DNA from: Prorocentrum cordatum
Taxonomy: Eukaryota > Sar > Dinophyceae > Prorocentrales > Prorocentraceae
Assembly (NCBI GenBank): GCA_963575745.1
Contig: CAUYUJ010018725.1
Span: forward strand, 26,001 to 90,000
Direction of reading: 5' to 3'
Length of the DNA: 64,000 bases
This document shows, one piece after another, positions 30,910-39,904 of the stretch. Every line of letters starts with the position of its first letter. The stretch's first letter is position 1. The notes below the pieces were generated by a model. That model ran no database searches, was not told the DNA's origin, and saw nothing but the letters and a program-made list of their open reading frames with translations. The position numbers were made by a program, and so were the translations under genes.

Positions 30910-31016
30910 GCCTTGGGCCCCACCGGCGGCGCTTCCGGCGCCGCCCCTGGCGCGCTCCGCGCGCCAAGGAGGGGGGTCCAGCGCGGATCGGAGAAGTCCG
31001 CGCGGAGCTCCAAAAG
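30910..31016 (+). repeat. Dispersed repeat, family R copy 1
   Basis: GGGGGGTCCAGCGCGGATC, GAGAA.TCCGCGCGGA and the CGGCGC..CCGGCGCCG block match the reverse complement of 47691-47779. Confidence 0.55.
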
Positions 31017-31569
31017 TTCATGTCCATTGGTTTTTTTGTTCTTCGAATTGCACTCCCAAGAGAGGGTTTTTGTTTACCCTCTTGGCCATCACGCGCGTCA
31101 TGCCCCCTCCCCTCCCCCCCCCCTCTTCCCCCCCTCCCCCCCCCCCCCACATAACGCTCCGCTCCCTCCCTCGGTGCGTCCCCACTGCCGCAGTGCGTCC
31201 GGCACCACAGTCTGGGGAGGGGGCGCTACTTTTTGCCCCATCCCGTCCTGCCCCCCACCCCTCCCCCCACCCCAAAACGCCCGTTATGGCCGCGAGTGGA
31301 AAAATGCGCTCCAATTTCCGTAACGAAATACTTCTCCCGACCCCTGTCCGTGGGAAGAGTCTCGCAGGTCGCGCACCGTCTCTGTTGGACTCGCACGTGC
31401 GCCTCTGGCTCGAACGCTGGCGCACCTCGTTGGGGGAGGCTTCAACTCGCCAAACTAATTGTTTGTTCGGGGCTGGGGCTCGTCATTCTGGGGTGCGCGG
31501 AGCAGAGGCGACTGCGCCCGAACGCACTTGCGGGCATGGCGGGCGACGTGGAACGAGTTCGGGGACAAC
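31017..31569. other. Intergenic with C-rich runs
   Basis: About 31090-31155 and 31245-31275 are C-rich. No gene is supported. Confidence 0.3.
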
Positions 31570-31572
31570 TAC

Positions 31573-31614
<42 letters not shown>

Positions 31615-31841
31615 CTCAATGGAAACAATCATACAAGCACAGACTGTGAAACACACAATGTGTCTTTTCCACTGTGTGTGTGTGTTCTTTGTGTGTGTGT
31701 GGGTGTGTTTTGTGTGTGCGTTTTGTTTACACGGTTGTTTCCATTGTTTTTCCCCGCGAGAGGCTTGTTGGGTGCGCGCCAGGGCGCGACGTTTCTCGAC
31801 GCGCAGGCGTTCACAGGCTCGTGGGGGCCACGGGTGTAATG
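31570..31841. repeat. CA and GT microsatellites in close inverted arrangement
   Basis: (CA)n at 31573-31616 is followed by GTGTGT runs at about 31674-31720, so the two can pair. The remaining sequence is unique. Confidence 0.6.
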
Positions 31842-32033
31842 TTAAGTCGGGCATGTTCCTCTAAAAATCTTACAAGGGGATCATGGTGTGTCTTCTCTTT
31901 GTTTTCGCATGTTTTGTTGTTTCGATTTTTTAAGTATAAAAGGCGAGACATCATGTTTGACTGTTTCACTAGTTGGGGGTCTTTTGTTTGTTCTCGTCCC
32001 AAATCCGCCCGTAGGAGGACACGCCCGACCTAA
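31842..32033 (+). mobile_element. Family C TIR element, short copy 1
   Basis: Left end TTAAGTCGGGCATGTTCCTC; right end, read inverted, TTAGGTCGGGCGTGTCCTCC. Flanks GTGTAATG and CTTTAATG match at 6 of 8 positions, consistent with a decayed 8-bp target duplication as found exactly at the large copy (37035-38537). No coding capacity. Confidence 0.7.
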
Positions 32034-32040
32034 CTTTAAT

Positions 32041-32094
32041 GGTTTAGGGATAACTTTGGTAGTTCCCTTGCATCTGACAAGTTATCCCTAAACC
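32041..32094. repeat. Perfect 16-bp hairpin
   Basis: GGTTTAGGGATAACTT at 32041 and its exact reverse complement ending at 32094 are separated by 22 bases. It directly follows the family C element. Its function is unknown. Confidence 0.7.
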
Positions 32095-32574
32095 GTTGGT
32101 GTCCCATCCGCTCGGGGGGGGAGTTCAGTCAATTTGGGAGGTCCCCATCTCGGTGGCTTTCCCCTGAGAGGTTGCTGTGCGGGCTGATTTCTTCCCGTCG
32201 GATTAGCTTGATCTGTGCGGTGACCGTAAACAATTTAGGCGGACGAGCTCTTTGGCCCCAGTTGTCTGTCAGCTGATTGCAACGCGCGCGCGCCAAGAAG
32301 CGATCTCGCATTGCCAGGCTTGACCGCAATGTTGATGGAGCGGCTTCGCCATCGTAGTAGGGAACGACCTTGTCCGCGGTGGGCGACAAACAACTCTGGG
32401 CAGGGGTAGGGGTGATAGTCTGTTGTTCACCATGCTCAAGGGGAGATGGGATGGAGGGGGAACGGCTTCGGATAAGCACCCCTGCTTCGATGTAAGGCTG
32501 GCGCCTAGTTTATCGATGTAAGGCCGGTGTTTTCTAAGAAGCAGCCTCCTTCTGAGAAGCCTTCTTCCCTCCCC

Positions 32575-33396
32575 TCACCCCCTCGTGCGAGTCACCAATG
32601 CACTCGTTGCGTGATATCCGACCCGGAACCAAACCTCCAGGCCGGTGTTTGAGGTCGCCGTGGTGATCGCAGCGACCGCAAATTGGGGCAAGGTCTTCGT
32701 CAAGGAGTGGCACGCCCCTTCACAGCTCCCCCCCACCCGCAGAGCGATGTAGACGTGGTTCGTATTTAGCATATAGCGACATCGACAGAGAGTTGGCAAT
32801 GCATGTCCAACATGGGCAGCCATGTTTAACGTCGTTTCCTGGAGGTTTTCGGAGAGGTTTCCTGATATCTTCGCCCGTCTTGGCGATCTCGGCGTCGCAG
32901 GTTGTTCGCTGTGGACGATGTCGCCCTGGGACCATATATGGCTCCTGTCGTGATTTGTACGCGGGTTCTTCAAGATCTTCGGCACGGTGTCTGGACCTCT
33001 CGTCCGTGCCGAGGAGGTTATCTTGCCTCTGAGCGCGTTTCGGCAGCCGCGCCTCGCCCCCAGAGCGTCCCGGGTGTGTGCTGGAACCGTCTCGGCTAGC
33101 GCAGGCTGGCGCCCGCTGGGGCCGTGTGTTGAACACCAAGCAGTGTTGTCTGTCTGTGGAGCGAAGCGCCGACTTCTGCCCCCCCTCTTGCTGAAGGACC
33201 CCGCCTGCGGGAGGTGATATTCGGGTAGATCCCGCCGTGTACACTCATGCTCCGAGCCCCCGGCAGCCACACCATTCTGGTCTGCTGCCAGGCCCAGGGC
33301 CGCAATCCTTGACATTCTTGACACTGCCGCTGCGCGCTGCCGCTCTTGGAAAATGGTCTTTCGGTGCGCCCTGGGGTGGACGCCTCTTTTGGCCAC
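32575..33396 (-). CDS. Possible hypothetical protein (weak)
   Basis: A 273-codon frame with balanced amino-acid composition in a stretch free of resolved repeats, unlike the repeat-driven frames around it. No domain, signal peptide or membrane segment is recognised. In DNA this GC-rich, long frames arise by chance, so this is a marker for transcript evidence rather than a call of function. Confidence 0.15.
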   Translation of the reverse strand: MAKRGVHPRAHRKTIFQERQRAAAVSRMSRIAALGLAADQNGVAAGGSEHECTRRDLPEYHLPQAGSFSKRGGRSRRFAPQTDNTAWCSTHGPSGRQPALAETVPAHTRDALGARRGCRNALRGKITSSARTRGPDTVPKILKNPRTNHDRSHIWSQGDIVHSEQPATPRSPRRAKISGNLSENLQETTLNMAAHVGHALPTLCRCRYMLNTNHVYIALRVGGSCEGACHSLTKTLPQFAVAAITTATSNTGLEVWFRVGYHATSALVTRTRG

Positions 33397-33404
33397 CCGC
33401 TTTA

Positions 33405-33597
33405 ATGGAGGATGACGATTAATAAATGACCGGGGGTCGTGTTCACGCGGCTGCGCCCGGGATGACGATTAGAAAGACCCGGCCGCGGGCTGGAGAACTA
33501 TGTTTTAAATCGTTCTCCTCCAGTCAGAAAATTGTGCAGAACTAGCAGGAAACTATTTTTTTAATCGTTCCCCCCCATTTGTTTTATTAATCGTCAT
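33405..33597. mobile_element. TIR element W with 9-bp direct repeats
   Basis: Ends: ATGACGATTAATAA near the left and its exact complement TTATTAATCGTCAT at the right. CCCGCTTTA occurs exactly at 33396-33404 and 33598-33606, a 9-bp flanking duplication (a length known, for example, from Mutator-like elements). A third internal GATGACGATTA sits near 33460. About 190 bp, non-coding. Confidence 0.75.
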
Positions 33598-33636
33598 CCC
33601 GCTTTACGTGCTCTGCGTTGTCCTCCTCCTCTCCCT

Positions 33637-34153
33637 GGCGCAGGAGTAACCTGTGGTGCGGGCCCACCGGTGCCCGCCGGTCGAGACTCCGACGTGGAGT
33701 CCGATCTCTTGCAGGGGGGCTTGCTGGCCTGCCGAGTTCGGCCGATTCGACCTCTCCCGACTCGGCTGCCGATTTACCTTCGATCCGACTCATGTCTTGG
33801 AGGTGGACAGACCTCCCACCTTGACACGTCGATTAAGGAATTGGCCGTTTTCGGTTCGCGAGATGGCGTCGCGGCCGTCATTTTTGCGGGTCCAGGTCCG
33901 TCGGTTTCTGTCCCAGGCCGTTTTCACTAAGGGAAGGTTTGTTAAAGGGAGGTTTGTCCACCGCCGAATGTCGACTTCCGATCCGACTTGTCGAATCGAT
34001 TCTGGGCTCTCCTGCCTGTGGTGCGGACACACCGGGGCCCACCAGTCGACGAGTACACTGTGGGCAGCAGCGGCTGCCCCGCGCGTGTCCAGACCCGCCA
34101 TGCCTCCCCTGGAGCGGGGCACCACAGGTCACTCTTGCCCAGGGTCGCTGCTT
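33637..34153 (+). mobile_element. Family E element, copy 3, interrupted by family D
   Basis: Left GCAGGAGTAACCTGTGGTGC and right GCACCACAGGTCACTCTTGC form the E-type inverted ends. A family D element is nested at 33797-33967. A second left-end-like block (GCCTGTGGTGCGGACACACC) near 34014 suggests an internal duplication. Confidence 0.6.
33797..33967 (+). mobile_element. Family D TIR element with exact TSD, nested in family E
   Basis: Left TTGGAGGTGGACAGACCTCC, right GGAGGTTTGTCCACCGCCGA. ATGTC flanks both sides exactly (33792-33796 and 33968-33972). The interior is very close to the copies at 8040 and 19270. Confidence 0.85.
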
Positions 34154-34154
34154 T

Positions 34155-34596
34155 GAGGATGCAACTCCGAGGAGGTTAATCCTGAGGCCGCTCTGATAGA
34201 TCTGCAGTTCGACAGTAGGCCGTTATCTGGCGTAATCTTTCCATTCGTTCAGAGTATTCCAGCTTAGTCTGCCCGTCACCTTGAGTTGGACCTGTGCTTG
34301 ATCTGGTCTACTCTGGTTGAAATGGTCGCTTACTCTTTCTTGCGGAGACCTCCCAGAAGTTGCCTCTGAACTCAGCAAAGTCTGCTCGTCATCTTGGGCT
34401 GAACCTGTGCTTGCTCTGGTCCACTCCGGTTGACGTGCCACTTACTCGTTCTTGCGGAGATCTCCCAGAAGTTGCCTCCTATTCAGATGCGGCTCAGTCT
34501 ACACGTTATCTTGTGTTGGACCTGTGCTTGATCTGGTCCATTCTCGTTGAATGGCCCCTGACTCGGTCTTGCGGAGACCTCCCAGAAGTTATTTCC
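34155..34596 (+). mobile_element. Family M element, copy 3, with tandemly amplified right end
   Basis: The left end GAGGATGCAACTCCGAGGAG pairs with GACCTCCCAGAAGTTGCCTC, which appears near 34357, 34459 and (variant) 34576. The right-hand part, a unit of about 119 bp (TTGGACCTGTGCTTGATCTGGTC ... GCGGAGACCTCCCAGAAGTT), is present three times. Confidence 0.65.
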
Positions 34597-34597
34597 T

Positions 34598-34693
34598 ACC
34601 TATACGACCGCCCTGCGGGCGAGAAGGAGGTTGGGGGGGGATTGAGATCAAATGCCCACCCTGACTGACCTCCAGCCTGTCACCTTGATATCA
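34598..34693 (+). repeat. Dispersed short repeat, family K copy 1
   Basis: ACCTATACGACC.CCC followed by GGG(C/T)GA.AAGGAGGTT and a G run. The same order occurs at 50948-50997. Confidence 0.5.
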
Positions 34694-35519
34694 TCTCTCT
34701 GTTTCTCTCTGTCTCTCTCTCTCTCTCACTCTCTGTGTCTCTCTCTCTCTCTATCGCCCTCTCTCTCTCTGTCTCTCTCCCTCTCTATCAGGGTCTCCCA
34801 CCACCGCAATGATGACCGCGATGGCGATGAGATCCCACTATCTACCTATCCGTCGACCGGCCTATCGGTGAATCTCACTGTCGACCTCAAAAGCAACATG
34901 AGAAAGCCCGCCGCAGGCGCCGAACAACGATCTGTTGTCGGGCAACCACAGGACAACCATCGGCGCAACCACCAGACAACCATCAGGACAATCACAAGAC
35001 AACCACGAGACAACCATCGCATACTAGGTAATCTCTGTCTCTCTCTCTCTCTCTCTCCCTCTCTCGCTCTCTCCCTCGCTCTCTCTTCTCTCTCTCTATA
35101 TATATGTATATATCAGTCTCCCCCTCCACCACAATGATAGCAGTGACGATGGGTGATGGGTGCGGCGGTGCTGACAGCAGCGATGGCGGTGGCAACTATG
35201 ATTCATACTTTTTTTTCGCGCCCCACTTGAGTCACCACGGCGGCGGGGAGAGCGACAGACCGCCCCTCAGCGTGTTCGGTGTGTCTCTGTAGTCATCAGC
35301 GACTCCCCCCCCCCCCACAGCGACAGCGACTGCGTGTCGCTGTGGTCAACATCGAGCCGGCAGCGACTGGCTCCGAGAGCAGCGGGCTGGCAGCGCCTGG
35401 CCCTCGCGCGCCCATAGGCGAGCCGACTCGTCCAGGAATGCCGCCACCCGCACCCTCTTCGGCCGCCCCCCCCCCCCCCCCCAGCGAATTCAGCCCCCCC
35501 CCCCCAGCAGCCAAGTATT
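34694..35519. repeat. TC microsatellites and unique spacer
   Basis: (TC)n tracts at about 34694-34790 and 35036-35098, a short GACAACCA(T/C) repeat at about 34940-35010, and C runs near 35310 and 35470. No gene is supported. Confidence 0.6.
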
Positions 35520-36005
35520 GGCCCGCCGCAGGCGCATAAACAAATGAAGTGATGGATTGGGTTGGATGGATTGGATTGTGTGGGGTATAATAAGAAGGGA
35601 CAAGGTGCGTATGATAAGATAGTATGGATGGGATTGGACAAGATGGATTGGATAAGAGAAGCTGTATTGGATAAGAAAGCCCGCCGCAGGGGCCGACGAA
35701 AATGAATTGATGGATTGGGTTGGGTGGGTTGGATTGGATGGGATACGATGGATTGGATAAGATAAGATGGGTTGGATTGGAAGGAATGTATTGGATATGA
35801 TAAGATGGATTGGATTGGCCCGCCGCAGGCGCATAAACATATGAAGTGATGGATTGGGTTGGGTGGATTGGATTGGGTGGGACACGATAAGATGGGGCAA
35901 GATGGGTTGGATAAGATGTGATGTCTTGGATTGGACAAGATGGATCGGATAAGATAAGCTGGAGGTGATAAGAAAACCCGCCGCACGCGCCTAAAGAAAT
36001 GAATT
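35520..36005 (+). repeat. Higher-order tandem array, about 150-bp unit
   Basis: Each unit starts (G/A)CCCGCCGCAGGCGC.TAAA, continues GATGGATTGGGTTGG and ends in a GGATTGGATAAGAT microsatellite. Units start near 35520, 35681, 35818 and 35975. A single header also occurs near 34908. Confidence 0.75.
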
Positions 36006-36240
36006 ATGAAATTAACGACATGCGTTCGCGCTGGGACGCCCGGGACACCGGGGACACCCGGGACACGACCCGGCCCAACTGAGACACCTCCCGGCCACCG
36101 GCGCACGGGACACCGATTTCCGCTCCTACTGACACCCGGGACACCTGGGACACCGCCCGGCCCAACTGGGACACCTTCTGGCTACCGGCGGACGGGAGGC
36201 GGACTTTCGTTCCCACTTCGGCCAAGATACAGGAGGATCA
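36006..36240. repeat. GGGACACC minisatellite
   Basis: Repeats of GGGACACC(C/G)GGGACAC with ACCGGCG, the same word set seen at 52230-52350. Confidence 0.6.
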
Positions 36241-36350
36241 CGCGCAGCTTCGCCTCGCCCGCACGAGCGACACGAACACGAAACCGAAACCGATTTCCAG
36301 GTGAGGGGTCTCCGTTTCACTGCGATCTCACCCCCCAACCTCCGATTTCT
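36241..36350 (+). repeat. Dispersed repeat, family L copy 1
   Basis: CAGCTTCGCCTCGCCCGCACG, ACCGATTTCC(A/T)GG and TCTCCGTT(T/C)CACT are shared with 52407-52520. Both copies follow GGGACACC repeats. Confidence 0.6.
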
Positions 36351-36563
36351 TATCTCGCGCGTGTACGGCAGCTTCGTGTCGTATCGACCGGCGGTGACCC
36401 CGCCAGCGGCGTTCAACGTTGAACGCCGCGGGCGACCAAGAATCGTTCGATGTGGAAAGACTTGGACATTTCGGAAACGGCCGATTGTTCAAGGAAGGTT
36501 GAACGGTCCCCGCGGCGTCGGAAACCAACGCCGAAGTCGGCACGACGCGAACCTGATGTAGCC

Positions 36564-36660
36564 TTAAGTCGGGCCTGTCCCTCCACAGGAGGACTATTCA
36601 AAAATACCCTAAACATGCGCAGGGGACGATCTTTTTGTTATTATTTGTTGATCATTCGTT
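36564..36660 (+). mobile_element. Family C left end, solo
   Basis: TTAAGTCGGGCCTGTCCCTCC followed by GGGGACGATCTT resembles the left end of the 1.5-kb C element at 37035. No matching right end was found, so it is a fragment or extends in an unrecognised form. Confidence 0.5.
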
Positions 36661-36684
36661 GACCATTTCGATGTTTCATTGTAT

Positions 36685-36807
36685 TTCGACGTGGCCGAGC
36701 GGCGCGGGCAGGCGCGGCGCCAGATGGAGGAGGCGGCGAGGCGCTGCACGGCGGCCATCCGCGAGAGCGGCCGGGCGCGGCTGTGGTGGCGGGCGCTGGA
36801 GGTGCTG
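36685..36807 (+). CDS. PPR protein, first visible exon (5' partial)
   Basis: The frame reads a PPR helix-turn-helix pattern (CTAAIRESGRARLWWRALEVL). No start codon belonging to this frame is seen (nearest upstream ATG is in another frame), so the gene begins further upstream in an exon not recognised. After residue L at 36805-36807 the frame enters a GGA repeat and loses PPR spacing; a GC..AG intron (36808-36905) would restore it. Base use is strongly G/C at third positions, as in the following exons. Confidence 0.55.
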
Positions 36808-36905
36808 GCTGCAGCGGCGGCGAGGAGGAGGAGGGGGAGGAGGAGGAGGGAAGAGGAGGAGGAGGAGGAGGAGGAGGAGGATGAGGGAGGAGGGAGGAGG
36901 AGGAG
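36808..36905 (+). other. Putative 98-bp GC-AG intron made largely of GGA repeat
   Basis: Removing GCTGCAGC...GGAG joins codon CTG to GAT in frame and gives exactly 24 residues between the conserved Trp of one PPR and the conserved Asn of the next, the same as in the next repeat pair. Dinoflagellates are known to use GC donors. The alternative is a repeat expansion that has shifted the frame and made a pseudogene. Confidence 0.4.
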
Positions 36906-36994
36906 GATGCTGCGGCGTGCGGCAGGCTGCGGGCAGCGACGATACCGCACAACGCGGCCATCACGGCCTGCGCCGCTGCCCTGCAGACCGACAG
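36906..36994 (+). CDS. PPR protein, second visible exon
   Basis: It reads ATIPHNAAITACAAALQTD and ends in the split codon AG|G. Continuing into 38746 gives a PPR of exactly 35 residues. It ends at GACAG|GTC, where the AGGTC target duplication of the inserted element supplies the GT donor. Confidence 0.65.
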
Positions 36995-36997
36995 GTC

Positions 36998-37184
36998 TCA
37001 AGCAGTGGCGAGGCGTTCCAGCTTGCCTATAGGCTCAAGTCGGGCATGTCCCTTGACAAAAGGGATATTCGGACACAGTCAGAAGATAGTCGGGGGACGA
37101 TCTTCCTCTAGCGTTGGAGCATGTTTACATTTTGCTTGACTACTGTGCTGGCCTCTGGCCATTGCCGCCGATCTGGGGCGCTCC

Positions 37185-37235
<51 letters not shown>

Positions 37236-37702
37236 GGAGGAGGAGGAGGAGGAGGAGGAGGAGGAGGAGGCTAAGGAGGAGGAGGGGGAGGAGGAGGATG
37301 AGGATGAGGATGTGGATGAGGATGAGGATGAGGATGATGATCATGATGACGAGGATGGTCATGATAATGAGCATGCTGCTGATGATGATTGTGATGATGA
37401 TGATGATTATGATGCTGCTGATGATAATGACGATGATGATAGTGATGCTTATGGTGGTGGTGATGATGGCGAGGCTGATGATGCTGATGCTGCCGAAATG
37501 ATGCTGCTGATGAAGATGATGATGCTGCTGATGATGATGCTGCTGATGATGATGAGGATGAGGATGATGATGGTGATGATGATGATGATGATGATGCTGA
37601 TGCTGATGCTGATGCTGATAATGATGATGCTGATGATGATGCTCGTGGTGGTGGTGGTGATGATGATGATGCTGATGATGATGATGATGATGATAATGAT
37701 GG

Positions 37703-37764
<62 letters not shown>

Positions 37765-38743
37765 CTGTTTTCATGGTAATTGCCATGGGACCATCTTGGG
37801 CATCTTGGACCGATCGTTCGGTGATTCGGTGCTTCCGTGGGCCGTCTTGAGGGCCTCTCGGGGCCCTGTTGGCCCGTCTAGGGTTTCTGTTGGGCTCGAA
37901 AAAGTAATGCGGGAACATTATGGGGGCCCCAGAGGGCGCGCAGGGGGCCTCAAGAGATTAGAGAGCTTGGGGTCCAGGCCCATTAAGACTCCTCAGGCTT
38001 GAGGACTGAGGCTCAGGGGACCGTGCAGGCGACCTGGGGGAAGCCTCTTGGGGGTCGTTTTGGGGCATCTTGGGGCCTCCTTCGGGCCTCTTGGGGTCCT
38101 TCGGGGGCCTCCGGGGAGCCTGTGGGACCCCCGCCCCCGAGCACTGCAGGCGTCGGTGATGGCGTCCGACCCCCCCTGGAGGAGGAGGAGGAGGAGGAGG
38201 AGGAGGAGGAGGAGGAGGAGGAGGAGAAGGAGGAGGTGGAGGTGGAGAAGGAGGAGGAGGCTCGCGCCCCCGGAGAGATCTCCCGGGCCTCCACCCCCTT
38301 CCAGAGCCTCCTTTAGGGGCTTCTCGGGGGCCTGTGGGCCCCCAGCCCCCGAGCACTACATGCGTCGGGAAGGGCGTCCTCCCCCCCCGCCCCTGTCAGA
38401 GCGAAGCTTTGAGCGAGCTCAAGGCCACGCTCTCAGAAACTCGCACGACGGTATTGTTGAGCACTTGTTGCATGACTATTGACATTTAAGGAAAGAATCT
38501 GCCAACATCCGCCTGTAGGGAGACACGCCCGACCGAACTATAGGCCCACCAAAGAAGGTTCTACGAACCTTTTTTGTGGTCTGCACGAAAGATTACGGTA
38601 ATATTTCTGGCTGGGACTCTTGTTTGAACACGACGGTTTCTATTCTAAGAATATGGATTTCGTTAGTCGAATTGTTTTCGGTTCTAAGAGCATTCCGTGG
38701 TAGCCCCATAGGAATGCTGGAACGGCCGGTCCCTGCTCACAAA
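36998..38743 (+). mobile_element. Family A introner, copy 3, split by family C
   Basis: Left piece 36998-37034 (TCAAGCAGTGGCGAGGCGTTCC ... CTATAGGC). Right piece 38538-38743 (CTATAGGCCCACCAAAG ... GGTCCCTGCTCACAAA). AGGTC flanks both ends exactly. Together the two pieces match the complete copies at 7236 and 26228. Confidence 0.82.
37035..38537 (+). mobile_element. Family C TIR element, 1.5 kb, inserted in the introner
   Basis: The left end TCAAGTCGGGCATGTCCCTT and the inverted right end TTCGGTCGGGCGTGTCTCCC are TIRs. CTATAGGC is duplicated exactly at 37027-37034 and 38538-38545, an 8-bp target duplication as in hAT-type elements. The body is GAT repeat (37185-37765), a TTGGGGCC minisatellite, GGA repeat (38180-38255) and unique sequence; no transposase is seen, so it is non-autonomous. 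Confidence 0.82.
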
Positions 38744-38745
38744 AG

Positions 38746-39904
38746 GTCGGTGCGCGTGCTCGGCAACATGCGCCGAGACGCGGTGCGTCCCGACGCCATA
38801 TCCTACAACGCCACGCTGAGCGCGCTGGAGCGGGGTCGCGGGTGGCAGCAAGCCGTGGAACTCCTTCGCTCGATGCAGGAGGAGGGCCTCGTGCCCAACA
38901 ACACCACCTGCAACACGGTGATCAGCGCCTGCGCGAGGGCGGCAGGGCACGGGCACGCGCTGGGCCTCCTCGCGGGCATGCCGCTCAGGCGCCTCGCGCC
39001 AGACATCGTGAGCTACAATTCCGCATTGGGCAGCTGCGCGGCTGGGGCGCGCTGGGAGGCCGCCCTGGCGCTGACAGCGCGGCTCACCGTGAGCAGCCTC
39101 CGCGCCGACGTCGTGACTTACACCTGCCTGATGGGCGCCCTGGAGCGGGGCTTCCAGTGGGTCCGCGCCCTCCGGCTGCTGCCCATCCTGGCCTCGCGTG
39201 GGGTGCGGCTGGACGCGGCCGCGCGTGGCGCGGCCATCAGCGCGTGCGCCCGGGGCCAAAGGTGGCAGCTCGCGCTGGCGCTCGTGGCTCGCGGTGGTGC
39301 CTCGAGCGGCAGGCCGAGCCTGGTGGCGCACAACGCCGCCATGGCCGCCTGCGAGCAGTCCGGCTGGGCGCTGGCGCTGCTGCTGCTGGGCTCGCTGCGC
39401 GCGGGGGCCACGCCGCCCAGCAGGGCGAGCTACGGCGCCGCGGTGAGCGCGTGCGCCAAGGGGCTCCGCTGGGACCTCGCCGGCCGCCTCCTGAGCGACA
39501 TGGCTCACAGCGTCGGCGCCACCGCCGCGGCCTACAGCGCCGCGCTGGGCCTCTGCGCAAGGGGGCGCCGCTGGGCGTGGGCGCTGCACCTCATGGCGCG
39601 GCAGAGGGCGGAGCGGGTCGCCCCCGACGTCGCCTCGTGGCGCTCGGCCCTGGCCGCCGGCGAGGGGCGCGCGGGCCGCGAGGAGCTCCGCCTGCTGCGC
39701 GCGCTCGCCCGCGCCAGCGCCTCGCCGGCGGAGGCCGCGGGCGACCGGGCCGCGGCCGTCGAGGAGCTCCGGCAGCACCGCGCCCGTGGCGGTGGCGGCG
39801 GTGGCGCCGCCGAGGCCTCGCTGGTCGCACGCTGGTGCGGCAGCCTGCACGAGGGCGGCCGGGCCGACCCGTCCGAGGTCCAGAGGAGGAGGAGGAGGTG
39901 CTGA
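38746..39904 (+). CDS. Pentatricopeptide repeat (PPR) protein, main exon
   Basis: From 38746 to the TGA at 39902 the frame encodes about nine to ten tandem 35-residue PPR motifs, recognisable by N-A-x-x-S-A-C-A-K/R-G and a W..AL.LL helix (for example DAISYNATLSALERGRGW and DVVTYTCLMGALERGFQW). The last repeats are weaker, and the C-terminus is Gly/Ala/Arg rich and ends in RRRRRC. PPR proteins bind single-stranded RNA, one base per repeat, usually in mitochondria or plastids, for editing, splicing or stability. The targeting peptide would be in the missing 5' part. The frame is also open upstream to 38576, but those codons lie inside the introner and are not native. Third positions are almost all G or C. 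No C-terminal DYW or E domain is seen. Confidence 0.85.

Larger units (their letters stand above)
36995..38745 (+). other. Intron formed by a transposable element (introner), 1751 bp
   Basis: The boundaries are GT...AG. The intron coincides with a complete family A TIR element (36998-38743) plus parts of its duplicated AGGTC target site (36993-36997 and 38744-38748). Splicing restores both the reading frame and a 35-residue PPR. The element has been enlarged by a nested family C insertion. Confidence 0.78.

Noticed and set aside
32041-32060. Resemblance of TTAGGGATAAC to a homing-endonuclease site or to telomere repeat TTTAGGG
   Set aside because: Only a partial 10-bp match to the I-SceI site and a single telomere-like unit; better explained as one arm of a hairpin.
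36685-36720. tRNA-like GTGGCCGAGCGGC (D-arm of Ser/Leu tRNA)
   Set aside because: No anticodon arm, T-arm or acceptor pairing follows, and the sequence reads as PPR exon.
37114-37779. Acidic 221-codon ORF inside the family C element as a transposase
   Set aside because: It is GAT/GAG repeat read as Asp/Glu and Met; no DDE/D or zinc-finger motif.
38576-38745. Native N-terminus of the PPR protein (first 57 codons of the open frame)
   Set aside because: These codons lie within the introner's right half; an upstream exon joined by GT-AG splicing gives a complete PPR motif instead.
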